The notes beneath the pieces were generated by a model. That model saw only the letters and a list, made by a program, of their open reading frames with translations. It made no database searches and was not told where the DNA came from. Made by a program: the position numbers and the translations under genes. Shown piece after piece: positions 57,440 through 64,000 of a DNA stretch of 64,000 nucleotides. The DNA is from Nostoc sp. CHAB 5844 (GTDB taxonomy: Bacteria; Cyanobacteriota; Cyanobacteriia; Cyanobacteriales; Nostocaceae), in NCBI RefSeq assembly GCF_020829595.1, contig NZ_JAIVFW010000001.1, positions 62,001 through 126,000 of the forward strand, written 5' to 3'. The first letter of the stretch is position 1, and each line of letters starts with the position of its first letter.

Positions 57440-57925
57440 ATGAGTATCGTCACGAAGTCCATCGTGAATGCTGATGCAGAAGCTCGCTATCTCAGCCCTG
57501 GCGAATTAGATCGCATTAAGGCTTTTGTTTCTGGTGGTCAGCAACGCCTTCGCATCGCTCAAGTTTTGACTGACAACCGTGAACGTCTAGTTAAGCAAGC
57601 AGGCGACAGCCTGTTCCAAAAGCGTCCTGATGTTGTATCTCCTGGTGGTAACGCTTACGGTCAAGAATTGACAGCTACCTGCTTGCGTGACCTAGACTAT
57701 TACCTCCGTCTCATCACCTACGGAATCGTTGCTGGTGACGTTACTCCTATCGAAGAAATCGGCATCATCGGCGTTCGTGAAATGTACAAATCTTTAGGTA
57801 CTCCTATTGATGCGGTTTCCGCAGGTGTTGCTGCACTGAAAAATGCTGCTTCTACCCTGTTGTCTGCTGAAGATTCTGCTGAAGCTGGCGCTTACTTTGA
57901 CTACGTAGTAGGTGCATTGGCGTAG
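57440..57925 (+). CDS. apcA: Allophycocyanin alpha subunit
   Basis: 161 aa, strong GGAGG 9 nt before the ATG. Globin-like phycobiliprotein fold; phycocyanobilin-binding Cys81 in [13 protein letters not shown]. Length and sequence are those of Apc[21 protein letters not shown]. It forms trimers with ApcB in the core cylinders. First gene of an apcAB unit; apcB starts 64 bp later. Confidence 0.97.
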   Translation: MSIVTKSIVNADAEARYLSPGELDRIKAFVSGGQQRLRIAQVLTDNRERLVKQAGDSLFQKRPDVVSPGGNAYGQELTATCLRDLDYYLRLITYGIVAGDVTPIEEIGIIGVREMYKSLGTPIDAVSAGVAALKNAASTLLSAEDSAEAGAYFDYVVGALA

Positions 57926-57989
57926 GGTAAAGCTTTTTCCCTGCTGATACAAACTGTTGCAATACGGTTGAAAATAAGGAATTAACAAA

Positions 57990-58478
57990 ATGGCTCAAGA
58001 CGCAATTACCGCTGTCATTAACTCTGCGGACGTTCAAGGTAAGTACCTCGACACAGCTGCTTTAGAAAAGCTCAAAGCTTACTTCTCCACTGGTGAACTA
58101 CGCGTTCGTGCAGCTACCACCATCAGCGCTAACGCAGCTGCGATCGTTAAAGAAGCTGTTGCTAAGTCTCTGTTGTACTCTGATATCACCCGTCCCGGTG
58201 GTAACATGTATACCACCCGTCGTTACGCTGCTTGTATCCGTGACTTGGATTACTACCTCCGCTATGCTACCTACGCTGTGCTGGCTGGCGATCCTTCCAT
58301 CCTTGATGAGCGTGTACTGAACGGTTTAAAAGAAACCTACAACTCATTAGGTGTACCCGTAGGCGCTACTGTACAAGCTATCCAAGCAATCAAAGAAGTA
58401 GCTGCTAGCTTAGTAGGCCCCGATGCTGGTAAAGAACTCGGTGTTTACTTAGACTATATCTCCTCTGGCTTAAGCTAA
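57990..58478 (+). CDS. apcB: Allophycocyanin beta subunit
   Basis: 162 aa, AAGGA about 10 nt before the ATG. Chromophore Cys82 in [14 protein letters not shown] and Asn72 ([11 protein letters not shown]), the residue methylated in beta subunits. Pairs with ApcA. The 64-bp apcA-apcB gap indicates one transcript. Confidence 0.97.
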   Translation: MAQDAITAVINSADVQGKYLDTAALEKLKAYFSTGELRVRAATTISANAAAIVKEAVAKSLLYSDITRPGGNMYTTRRYAACIRDLDYYLRYATYAVLAGDPSILDERVLNGLKETYNSLGVPVGATVQAIQAIKEVAASLVGPDAGKELGVYLDYISSGLS

Positions 58479-58517
58479 GAGCTAGTGGGCATCTAAGTAA
58501 TTAGGTGCAGCTTTATT

Positions 58518-58625
58518 AAGGTCTGGAAATCAACCGTGAGTGTTAGAACGTCTTGTCGCTTATCTTAATTGCATAAATCATGATGAGTGTTAGTGGTCTA
58601 GTATTGATGTTTGATTTCCAGCCTT
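58518..58625 (+). promoter_or_regulatory. Large stem-loop in the apcB-apcC spacer
   Basis: AAGGTCTGGAAATCAA (58518-58533) pairs with TTGATTTCCAGCCTT (58611-58625) with one bulged base, closing a 77-nt loop. It lies between apcB and apcC and could act as an attenuator or processing signal that lowers apcC expression relative to apcAB. Confidence 0.6.
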
Positions 58626-58717
58626 GGAGAGATTAATTAAAGATTTGTCTAAAAAATATACTCCCGCTTCACTTTGAGATAAAAAAGTTTTCACACTCAC
58701 CACAGGAGATTCATCAC

Positions 58718-58924
58718 ATGGCGCGGTTGTTTAAAATTACTGCTTGCGTTCCTAGCCAAACCCGGATTCGTACTCAACGCGAACTACAAAATACCTATTT
58801 CACCAAATTGGTTCCCTACGAAAACTGGTTCCGCGAACAGCAACGGATTCAAAAAATGGGTGGCAAAATCGTTAAAGTGGAACTGGCAACTGGCAAGCAA
58901 GGTACTAACGCTGGCCTGCTGTAA
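58718..58924 (+). CDS. apcC: Phycobilisome core linker, small (LC)
   Basis: 68 aa: MARLFKITACVPSQTRIRTQ onward, ending GKQGTNAGLL. It has AGGAGA upstream. The CpcD-like fold caps the allophycocyanin trimer at the ends of core cylinders. Only a few copies are needed per core, which fits the stem-loop that precedes it. Confidence 0.96.
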   Translation: MARLFKITACVPSQTRIRTQRELQNTYFTKLVPYENWFREQQRIQKMGGKIVKVELATGKQGTNAGLL

Positions 58925-58963
58925 TTCTTATATAGAAACTGAACTTTATTGTAGGGAGTTCCC

Positions 58964-58989
58964 AAGAGGTCAAAGTAGACCTCTTTTTT
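58964..58989 (+). terminator. Terminator after apcC
   Basis: AAGAGGTC, 6-nt loop, GACCTCTT then a run of T: a standard rho-independent terminator ending the apc cluster. Confidence 0.9.
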
Positions 58990-59572
58990 TGTTATTGGTC
59001 AATGTTAAAAAGTAAAAAGTAAAAAGATAATCCCCATAAATAAATTTAGGAGCCACTCCGGTCTTGGCTCGCAGCCAAGATGATACCATTTCACCAAATA
59101 AATGATACAAATAATTTCTCCTCTGCCCCTCTGCTCCCCTGCTCCTCTGCCTGCCTAAATGTATCAATTTTAAAGTGAAATGGTATGAGGATGTGGCGTG
59201 GGATTTAATTAAGGACGCATTGTTTCTTGACGGCAGTTCGCTCAAGTCGGGAAACCATGCGCGGCAGTCGCTCATGGGGGAAACCACGCCAGTTCCTACA
59301 ACGGGGGGAACCCCCGCAACGGACTGGCTCCCCAAGACCGCGCTGCCTCACCACGCGACTGGCTCAACTTTGCGCTTTTAACTTTTTACTTTTGCCTTAT
59401 TCGGTCAAGAGCGATATAGTAATTCTATAATTGTGCCGTAACCTTTTTCTTCGGATCATTTGTTGGGTTCCACTTCGTTGCACCCAACCTACGGAAGATT
59501 GCTAGCTACCATATTTTCATACATGGCGGTAAAATTTTTTCATTGGGACTGCCTTCTGCCTCTTGCCTCCTA
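58990..59572. repeat. Repeat-filled spacer between apcC and the CHAT gene
   Basis: 583 bp of interspersed repeats. ATACCATTTCAC and GTGAAATGGTAT (59082-59093, 59176-59187) form an inverted pair around a GCTCCCCTGCTCCTCTG array. GGAAACC and CGCCAGTC units (59210-59345) resemble the 50042 repeat. I see no gene. Confidence 0.65.
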
Positions 59573-62221
59573 CTACAACCAATTACCAATTAATACGTAA
59601 GCAGACCAAAAACTGGGAGCTTTGTAATTGGGGTGTTGTAAGATTTGTAGTTGAGCATGGCGGAGAGCTTGAGCTTTGCTGATGTTGCCATTTTTAAGTT
59701 CTCGATAGAAGTCGCCAACAAACAAAGCTGTGGATTCATCATCAATCTGCCACAGAGAAGCTAAAGTGCTACGCGCACCTGCTCGAATTGCTGTGCCTGC
59801 TAGTCCTAAAGCGGCACGTTTGTCTCCGGCTGCTGTTTGACAGGCACTCAACACTAAAAGTTCTACTGCTTGTGCTTGAGTTTCATCTCGACTGCGGAGT
59901 AAGCTGTCAAATTGCTTGACATTTATTGGCCCATCGGCAGCTAAGATAAAGGTCTGATCAGCACGGGAACTAAACTGGCCGTGAGTGGCTAGATGCAGGA
60001 CATTGAAAGGAACTGAGTTGACTTGTTTTTCTAGTGCTTTGCTAGTGAACTGCTGATCTACAAGATTGGTTGTGGCAACTCCAGCACTGGAAATAGAGTT
60101 GATTTCTGATTTAATAGCAGGTAATGGTGCAAAGTTGGAAAACTCTGGTGGAGGCTGAGTTAACCCAGCAATTAAAGCTTTCAGTTGCTGTTGTTTTAAA
60201 GACTGAGGATTTTGTAATTGTAAACCAACACTCAAAGCGATCGCATATTTCTCAATCAAGAATTTTTGCCCATCGTAGAGGGCTGCCATTGGGATATTAC
60301 GTAATACGCCATCCAGCACAAATACGAGGGTATCAACTTTAGTTGCTGATAACTTTGACTCAATCGGTTTGAGCAGCCAGTTGTAAACAGTTTGTGATTG
60401 AATTTTGATAGCGTTTGTCGCAGTCGGATTCACCAATACTGTTCTGAGTTTTGTTACAACTTTTTCCACTTGCTCTTGAGTAACATTTGTACTGTAAAGC
60501 TGTAGAGGTTGTTTAGGCAGCTTAAAAATGACTTGGATCTGCTGTGGCAGAATAATTGGATAAAAAATTGCAGTATTAGGATTATCTTTGTCTACCACTT
60601 GATCGAGAATTACACTCTGAGCTTGTAAACAAGCTTCTTGGAAGAAGTTATCTAATTCTGCCAATTGCAAGGCTTCTATGCGCTGGCGTGCCTGATCTAA
60701 AATTTTCGCATCTGGTTGTTCTGCCTGAGATTGCAAGAGTAGCTCTACTGATTGACGATAAATCGGTTCAACACTATCCCGAAAATTAAATTGTACGTCT
60801 TGATTAATTGTTGCTAAATCAGTACGGAGAGACTTAATTGTTTCCACCGCTGCATCATAAGCAGCGATCGCTCCTGTAAAATTTCTTTGTTGCCAAAGTA
60901 ATCTGCCTAACTGCCACTGCAAGCGATAGGCAATGTCTGGTGTAGTACTTGCTTGTGCTAAAATCAACCCCTGCTGAGTTAGACTTTTAGCCTCTGACCA
61001 TTGTTGAGTTTGTTCATACAAATTGCCTAAACTCAAAAGTGCATTGGCTTCAGCACGGCGATCGCCTAAACTGTGAGATTGTTTCACAGTACTAGCAAGA
61101 ATCTGAGCAATTTTTGGGAAATTCGGAATTCGGGAGTCGGGAGTCGAGTTTTTTTGTTGATTGGCAATACCCAGTTTCATCAAACTTTGGGCGTAATTAA
61201 TCTGGGCATAAATGGCAGTACGACCCGCTGGGAGTTGGTTAATTTGAGATTGAATAGAAGGTAATATAGATCCGGCCTCTGCCAATTGTTGAGCTTCAAT
61301 CAGGAGACTCAGGTAATTAAGTTGTGCGGGGATTTTGGCTAAAGGTGAGGTAGATAGTTTGATAGCTTGTTGATAATGTGCGATCGCTTCTTGTATGTGC
61401 TGCTGTTTGCGGGCATTGTTTCCCAAACTTAAAAAACTAGCTGCCATATCATTATGAGATTCTAAACGTTCAGCAATTGCTAAACTCTGTTCTATAACCT
61501 TGTGGGATTGTGGCAGACTTCCCGATATTAAAAACGTATCACCCAGCGATCGCAACCCTACAGCTTTTTCCAAAGAATCTGGTTGTGATTGCAACTGTTG
61601 ATTTACTGCCTCAAGCATTTGGATCGCACGGCGGTAAAAGCCTTGTGTGCGCCAAGCTTGTGCTTGATTGATTTGCGATCGCGCCACACCACTATAATTT
61701 TTCGCTTGCTGATAAATTTCTCCTGCTTGCTGCCAACTGGCTAAAGCTGCCTCTGCTTTTCCCATTACCAATTGCAAACGACCTTGAATTTCTAGGGATT
61801 GGGCAAATACTTGCAAGTTTTGATTGCCTTCCAGCAATTTCAAGCTCTCAGTAATTGCTTGCTGCGCCTCTGTAAATGCACCTAGTTGCTGGAAGGCAAG
61901 AGATAAATTGCTAAGACTAGTAGCGAGTCTGAGTTTATCTGCCTTTTGCTTATATTCCTGTGCTGCTTGTTGTAGTACTTGCACTGCTTCAGCAAAGCGT
62001 CCAGCATCATAAAGAATTTTGCCTTGTTGTAAAGATGTACTAGCAGTAATGGTTGCGTTCGTCAACAAAGATGAAGAGTAAATATCATGAGGTATAACTG
62101 CTAACACAGGCGAACCCAGCACATATAGTAGACTGATGAGAAAATACAAAAATAAACGTAAAAGCCTACTGAATTTGCAAGAATTTGGCCAAAAATCCCT
62201 GATTATGGTTTTAATGGGCAT
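59573..62221 (-). CDS. TPR-CHAT domain protein (putative caspase-like protease)
   Basis: 882 aa. N-terminal signal or anchor helix (about 18-42), a long TPR array (about 55-480; SLGNNARKQQHIQEAIAHYQ, LLSLGNLYEQTQQWSEAKS), then a C-terminal CHAT domain (about 600-882) with His747 in HLATHGQF and Cys794 in LSACQTAAG, the caspase-type catalytic dyad. Conserved GLAGTAIRAGARSTLASLW and FWSAYVLIG close the domain. Such proteins are abundant in filamentous cyanobacteria and are thought to be regulated proteases of stress or death pathways; the substrate is unknown. No clear partner gene adjoins it. Confidence 0.87.
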   Translation of the reverse strand: MPIKTIIRDFWPNSCKFSRLLRLFLYFLISLLYVLGSPVLAVIPHDIYSSSLLTNATITASTSLQQGKILYDAGRFAEAVQVLQQAAQEYKQKADKLRLATSLSNLSLAFQQLGAFTEAQQAITESLKLLEGNQNLQVFAQSLEIQGRLQLVMGKAEAALASWQQAGEIYQQAKNYSGVARSQINQAQAWRTQGFYRRAIQMLEAVNQQLQSQPDSLEKAVGLRSLGDTFLISGSLPQSHKVIEQSLAIAERLESHNDMAASFLSLGNNARKQQHIQEAIAHYQQAIKLSTSPLAKIPAQLNYLSLLIEAQQLAEAGSILPSIQSQINQLPAGRTAIYAQINYAQSLMKLGIANQQKNSTPDSRIPNFPKIAQILASTVKQSHSLGDRRAEANALLSLGNLYEQTQQWSEAKSLTQQGLILAQASTTPDIAYRLQWQLGRLLWQQRNFTGAIAAYDAAVETIKSLRTDLATINQDVQFNFRDSVEPIYRQSVELLLQSQAEQPDAKILDQARQRIEALQLAELDNFFQEACLQAQSVILDQVVDKDNPNTAIFYPIILPQQIQVIFKLPKQPLQLYSTNVTQEQVEKVVTKLRTVLVNPTATNAIKIQSQTVYNWLLKPIESKLSATKVDTLVFVLDGVLRNIPMAALYDGQKFLIEKYAIALSVGLQLQNPQSLKQQQLKALIAGLTQPPPEFSNFAPLPAIKSEINSISSAGVATTNLVDQQFTSKALEKQVNSVPFNVLHLATHGQFSSRADQTFILAADGPINVKQFDSLLRSRDETQAQAVELLVLSACQTAAGDKRAALGLAGTAIRAGARSTLASLWQIDDESTALFVGDFYRELKNGNISKAQALRHAQLQILQHPNYKAPSFWSAYVLIGNWL

Positions 62222-62280
62222 GGCAACAAGGAGATGATTAAATAAAAAAGTATAAAGGATGAGGAGTGAAAGTTAAAGAC

Positions 62281-62330
62281 TGAAAACAACTTATTTCATA
62301 CTTCATACTTCATACTTCATACTTCAGATT
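62281..62330. repeat. Tandem ACTTCAT heptamers
   Basis: Four or more copies of ACTTCAT in a row, ending 12 bp before the DUF3110 start. They probably lie in its leader. Confidence 0.75.
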
Positions 62331-62336
62331 TCAAAG

Positions 62337-62765
62337 ATGATTACACCAATGCGTATATTTGTTTTAATTTTTAATGCTCATACAGATAACGAAGGGATTC
62401 ACACAGTTCGAGTCGGCGATCGCAATAAAATTATCATGTTTGAGTCAGAAGACGATGCTCTGCGCTTTGCCTTGATGTTAGAAGCTCAGGATTTCCCTAC
62501 ACCTACAGTCGAAGCGATCAATTCAGAAGAAATTAAGGAATTTTGCGAAAGTGCTGGTTACGACTGGGAAATCGTTCCCGAAAATAGCGATTTAATTATT
62601 CCTCCAGAACTTAACGTAGAAGAAACTGACTGGCAAATAAATGCCGAAAATGAAGATACTGATGAAAGTGAGTTTTACACTGAACAAGTCCCACCAGCAG
62701 AGGAAACAGAATTTTCTGACTCCGAACTCGAAAATATTCGCCGCAAACTAGAAGGATTATTGTAA
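62337..62765 (+). CDS. DUF3110 protein
   Basis: 142 aa; an ATG at 62349 (MRIFVLIFN) is an alternative start. The N-terminal DUF3110 domain (VLIFNAHTDNEGIHTVRVGDRNKIIMFESEDDALRFALMLEAQDFPTPTVE) is a small alpha/beta unit found mainly in cyanobacteria. An acidic tail rich in Glu and Asp follows. Function unknown. It precedes murQ by about 100 bp on the same strand. Confidence 0.85.
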   Translation: MITPMRIFVLIFNAHTDNEGIHTVRVGDRNKIIMFESEDDALRFALMLEAQDFPTPTVEAINSEEIKEFCESAGYDWEIVPENSDLIIPPELNVEETDWQINAENEDTDESEFYTEQVPPAEETEFSDSELENIRRKLEGLL

Positions 62766-62805
62766 TTAGTCAAGAGTCAATGGTCAATAGTCAATAGTCA
62801 TGAGT
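62766..62805. repeat. Tandem AGTCAAT heptamers
   Basis: AGTCAAG, AGTCAAT, GGTCAAT, AGTCAAT, AGTCATG in series between the DUF3110 gene and murQ. Confidence 0.7.
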
Positions 62806-62873
62806 TATCAATATATCTTGAGAATTAACTAAGGACAAATGACCAATGACAAATAACACAGGAAACAGAAAAA

Positions 62874-63797
62874 ATGGCAGATTTGCAGGAACGCGGGCAT
62901 CTTTTAACAGAGCAAGTAAACCCTCACAGTCTCAACTTAGATCAACTTAGTTCTTTAGAATTAGTAGAACTGTTTAATAGCGAAGACCAAAAAGCAGTAG
63001 CGGCAGTAGCAGCAGCTAAAATTCAGTTAGCCCAAGCAATTGAACAGACAGCAGAGCGTTTGCACCAAGGCGGACGTTTATTTTATGTAGGTGCAGGAAC
63101 AAGTGGTAGGTTAGGCGTGTTAGATGCGGCTGAGTGTCCCCCTACTTTTTGTACACCACCAGAATTAGTGCAGGGAATAATTGCTGGTGGGGCTGGCGCA
63201 TTAGTACGCAGTTCTGAGGATTTGGAAGACCGCGCTCAAGACGGAGAAGCGGCGATCGCGCAAAGACAGATTACACAATTGGATGTAGTGGTCGGTATTA
63301 CGGCTGGCGGGACAACACCTTTTGTTCATGGAGCGCTGAAAGCTGCTCGTCAAAGGGGAGCCGTGACTATATTTATTGCCTGTGTACCGCAAGAACAAGT
63401 TAGTATCAACGTTGATATTGATATTCGCCTGTTGACTGGGCCAGAGGTATTAGCTGGTTCAACTCGCTTAAAAGCTGGTACAGTCACAAAGCTGACTTTA
63501 AATATCTTGTCTACCGGGGTGATGGTGAAGCTGGGCAAAGTCTACGGCAATCGTATGGTTGATGTAGCCGTAACAAATCAAAAACTCCGCGATCGCGCTT
63601 TGCGAATTCTGCAAGACCTCACAGGCTTAAGTCGGGAAACTGCAAGTATACTGCTAGAACGTAGTGGTAAATGGGTGAAGCTGGCTTTATTGATGCATTG
63701 GACTGGTTTAGAAAAACAAGAAGGCGATCGGCTTTTATCAAAACACCAAGGTAATCTCAGAGCCGCTGTCGCCAGCTATAATAACAGCCAAACCTGA
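62874..63797 (+). CDS. murQ: N-acetylmuramic acid 6-phosphate etherase
   Basis: 307 aa. SIS-domain enzyme: RLFYVGAGTSGRLGVLDAAECPPTF (sugar-phosphate loop and catalytic Glu), VVGITAGGTTPFVHGAL, GPEVLAGSTRLKAGTVTKLTLN. It cleaves the lactyl ether of MurNAc-6-phosphate during peptidoglycan recycling, giving GlcNAc-6-phosphate. Length and motifs are complete. ATG 62874 follows an AGGAAACAG site. Confidence 0.93.
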   Translation: MADLQERGHLLTEQVNPHSLNLDQLSSLELVELFNSEDQKAVAAVAAAKIQLAQAIEQTAERLHQGGRLFYVGAGTSGRLGVLDAAECPPTFCTPPELVQGIIAGGAGALVRSSEDLEDRAQDGEAAIAQRQITQLDVVVGITAGGTTPFVHGALKAARQRGAVTIFIACVPQEQVSINVDIDIRLLTGPEVLAGSTRLKAGTVTKLTLNILSTGVMVKLGKVYGNRMVDVAVTNQKLRDRALRILQDLTGLSRETASILLERSGKWVKLALLMHWTGLEKQEGDRLLSKHQGNLRAAVASYNNSQT

Positions 63798-64000
63798 GAA
63801 TTATTGCATAGAGAAATTCTTAGATGAATTTATCACATCTGGCTGCTACTACTTTTTGGTGGCAAGCCTTGTTTTTCGCTTGATTAACGTTGTAGCAGCT
63901 ATTCTACTAAAGAGCTATATTTTGTGATTCGAGTCAAATAACTTTGTTTTAATCATGGTGCAAAGTTCCTTATATACATTTTAGAAGTTGAGACACATCA
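63798..64000. other. Right-edge spacer
   Basis: About 200 bp after murQ. It contains a 19-codon frame and an imperfect GGCTGCTACTA/TGTAGCAGCT pair but no convincing gene or terminator. Confidence 0.4.

Noticed and set aside
63829-63900. Small gene at the right edge
   Set aside because: Only 19 codons, with no ribosome site or recognisable feature.

Overview
The window looks like chromosomal DNA from a filamentous, probably heterocyst-forming cyanobacterium (Nostocales: Nostoc, Tolypothrix or Calothrix type). Support: the HIP1 octamer GCGATCGC recurs throughout; there is a complete apcE-apcA-apcB-apcC phycobilisome core cluster whose ApcE has four linker repeats; short heptameric repeats fill many spacers; and several cyanobacteria-specific families occur (CGLD27, DUF3110, DUF3318, KGK). 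The amino-acid transporter order matches natF-natG-natH-bgtA of Anabaena. No sequence search was run: functions are read from motifs, gene order and knowledge of families.

Layout. 0-4.1 kb: a partial conserved gene, tRNA-Arg(TCT), a long AT-rich stretch with a possible 33-aa membrane peptide, and a GH65 disaccharide phosphorylase. 4.4-8.8 kb: an accessory block punctuated by a 33-bp palindrome (GATCCCCGACTTCTT type). It holds a dynamin-like GTPase, two tandem KGK-domain paralogues, an HNH nuclease and a small membrane protein. One palindrome copy is split by a 229-bp MITE with TAA target duplications. 8.8-14 kb: a STAS-sugar transferase fusion, a QueE-like radical SAM enzyme, a PEP-CTERM phytase-like protein and two conserved cyanobacterial proteins. 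14.3-18.5 kb: the natFGH-bgtA amino-acid ABC transporter.

18.5-26.7 kb: two genes truncated head-to-head (methyltransferase and LysR), a GT4 glycosyltransferase, rsfS-CGLD27, an asparaginase, initiator tRNA, a DUF697 GTPase and a haem-oxygenase-like metalloprotein. 27.3-38.1 kb: a signalling region with a Cache hybrid kinase, two REC-kinase proteins, surE, a second sugar transferase, a HupE-like protein, a patch of gene fossils (M48 peptidase, STAND NTPase) and a histidine kinase with an ETR1-type ethylene-binding domain. 38-45 kb: an ABC exporter, galE, a SafE/ferric-reductase-like membrane protein with a small secreted partner, and an M28 peptidase.

45.3-47.5 kb: a two-gene DUF262 + HEPN-nuclease cassette, the best candidate here for an uncharacterised defence system. 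47.8-53.1 kb: an alpha/beta hydrolase, a candidate small RNA, an AbrB-family membrane protein with a repeat-derived tail, a 33-aa membrane peptide, and a ComB-like phosphatase. 53.7-59 kb: apcE, apcA, apcB, apcC with terminators and strong intergenic dyads that may set subunit ratios. 59.6-63.8 kb: a TPR-CHAT protease-like protein, a DUF3110 protein and murQ.
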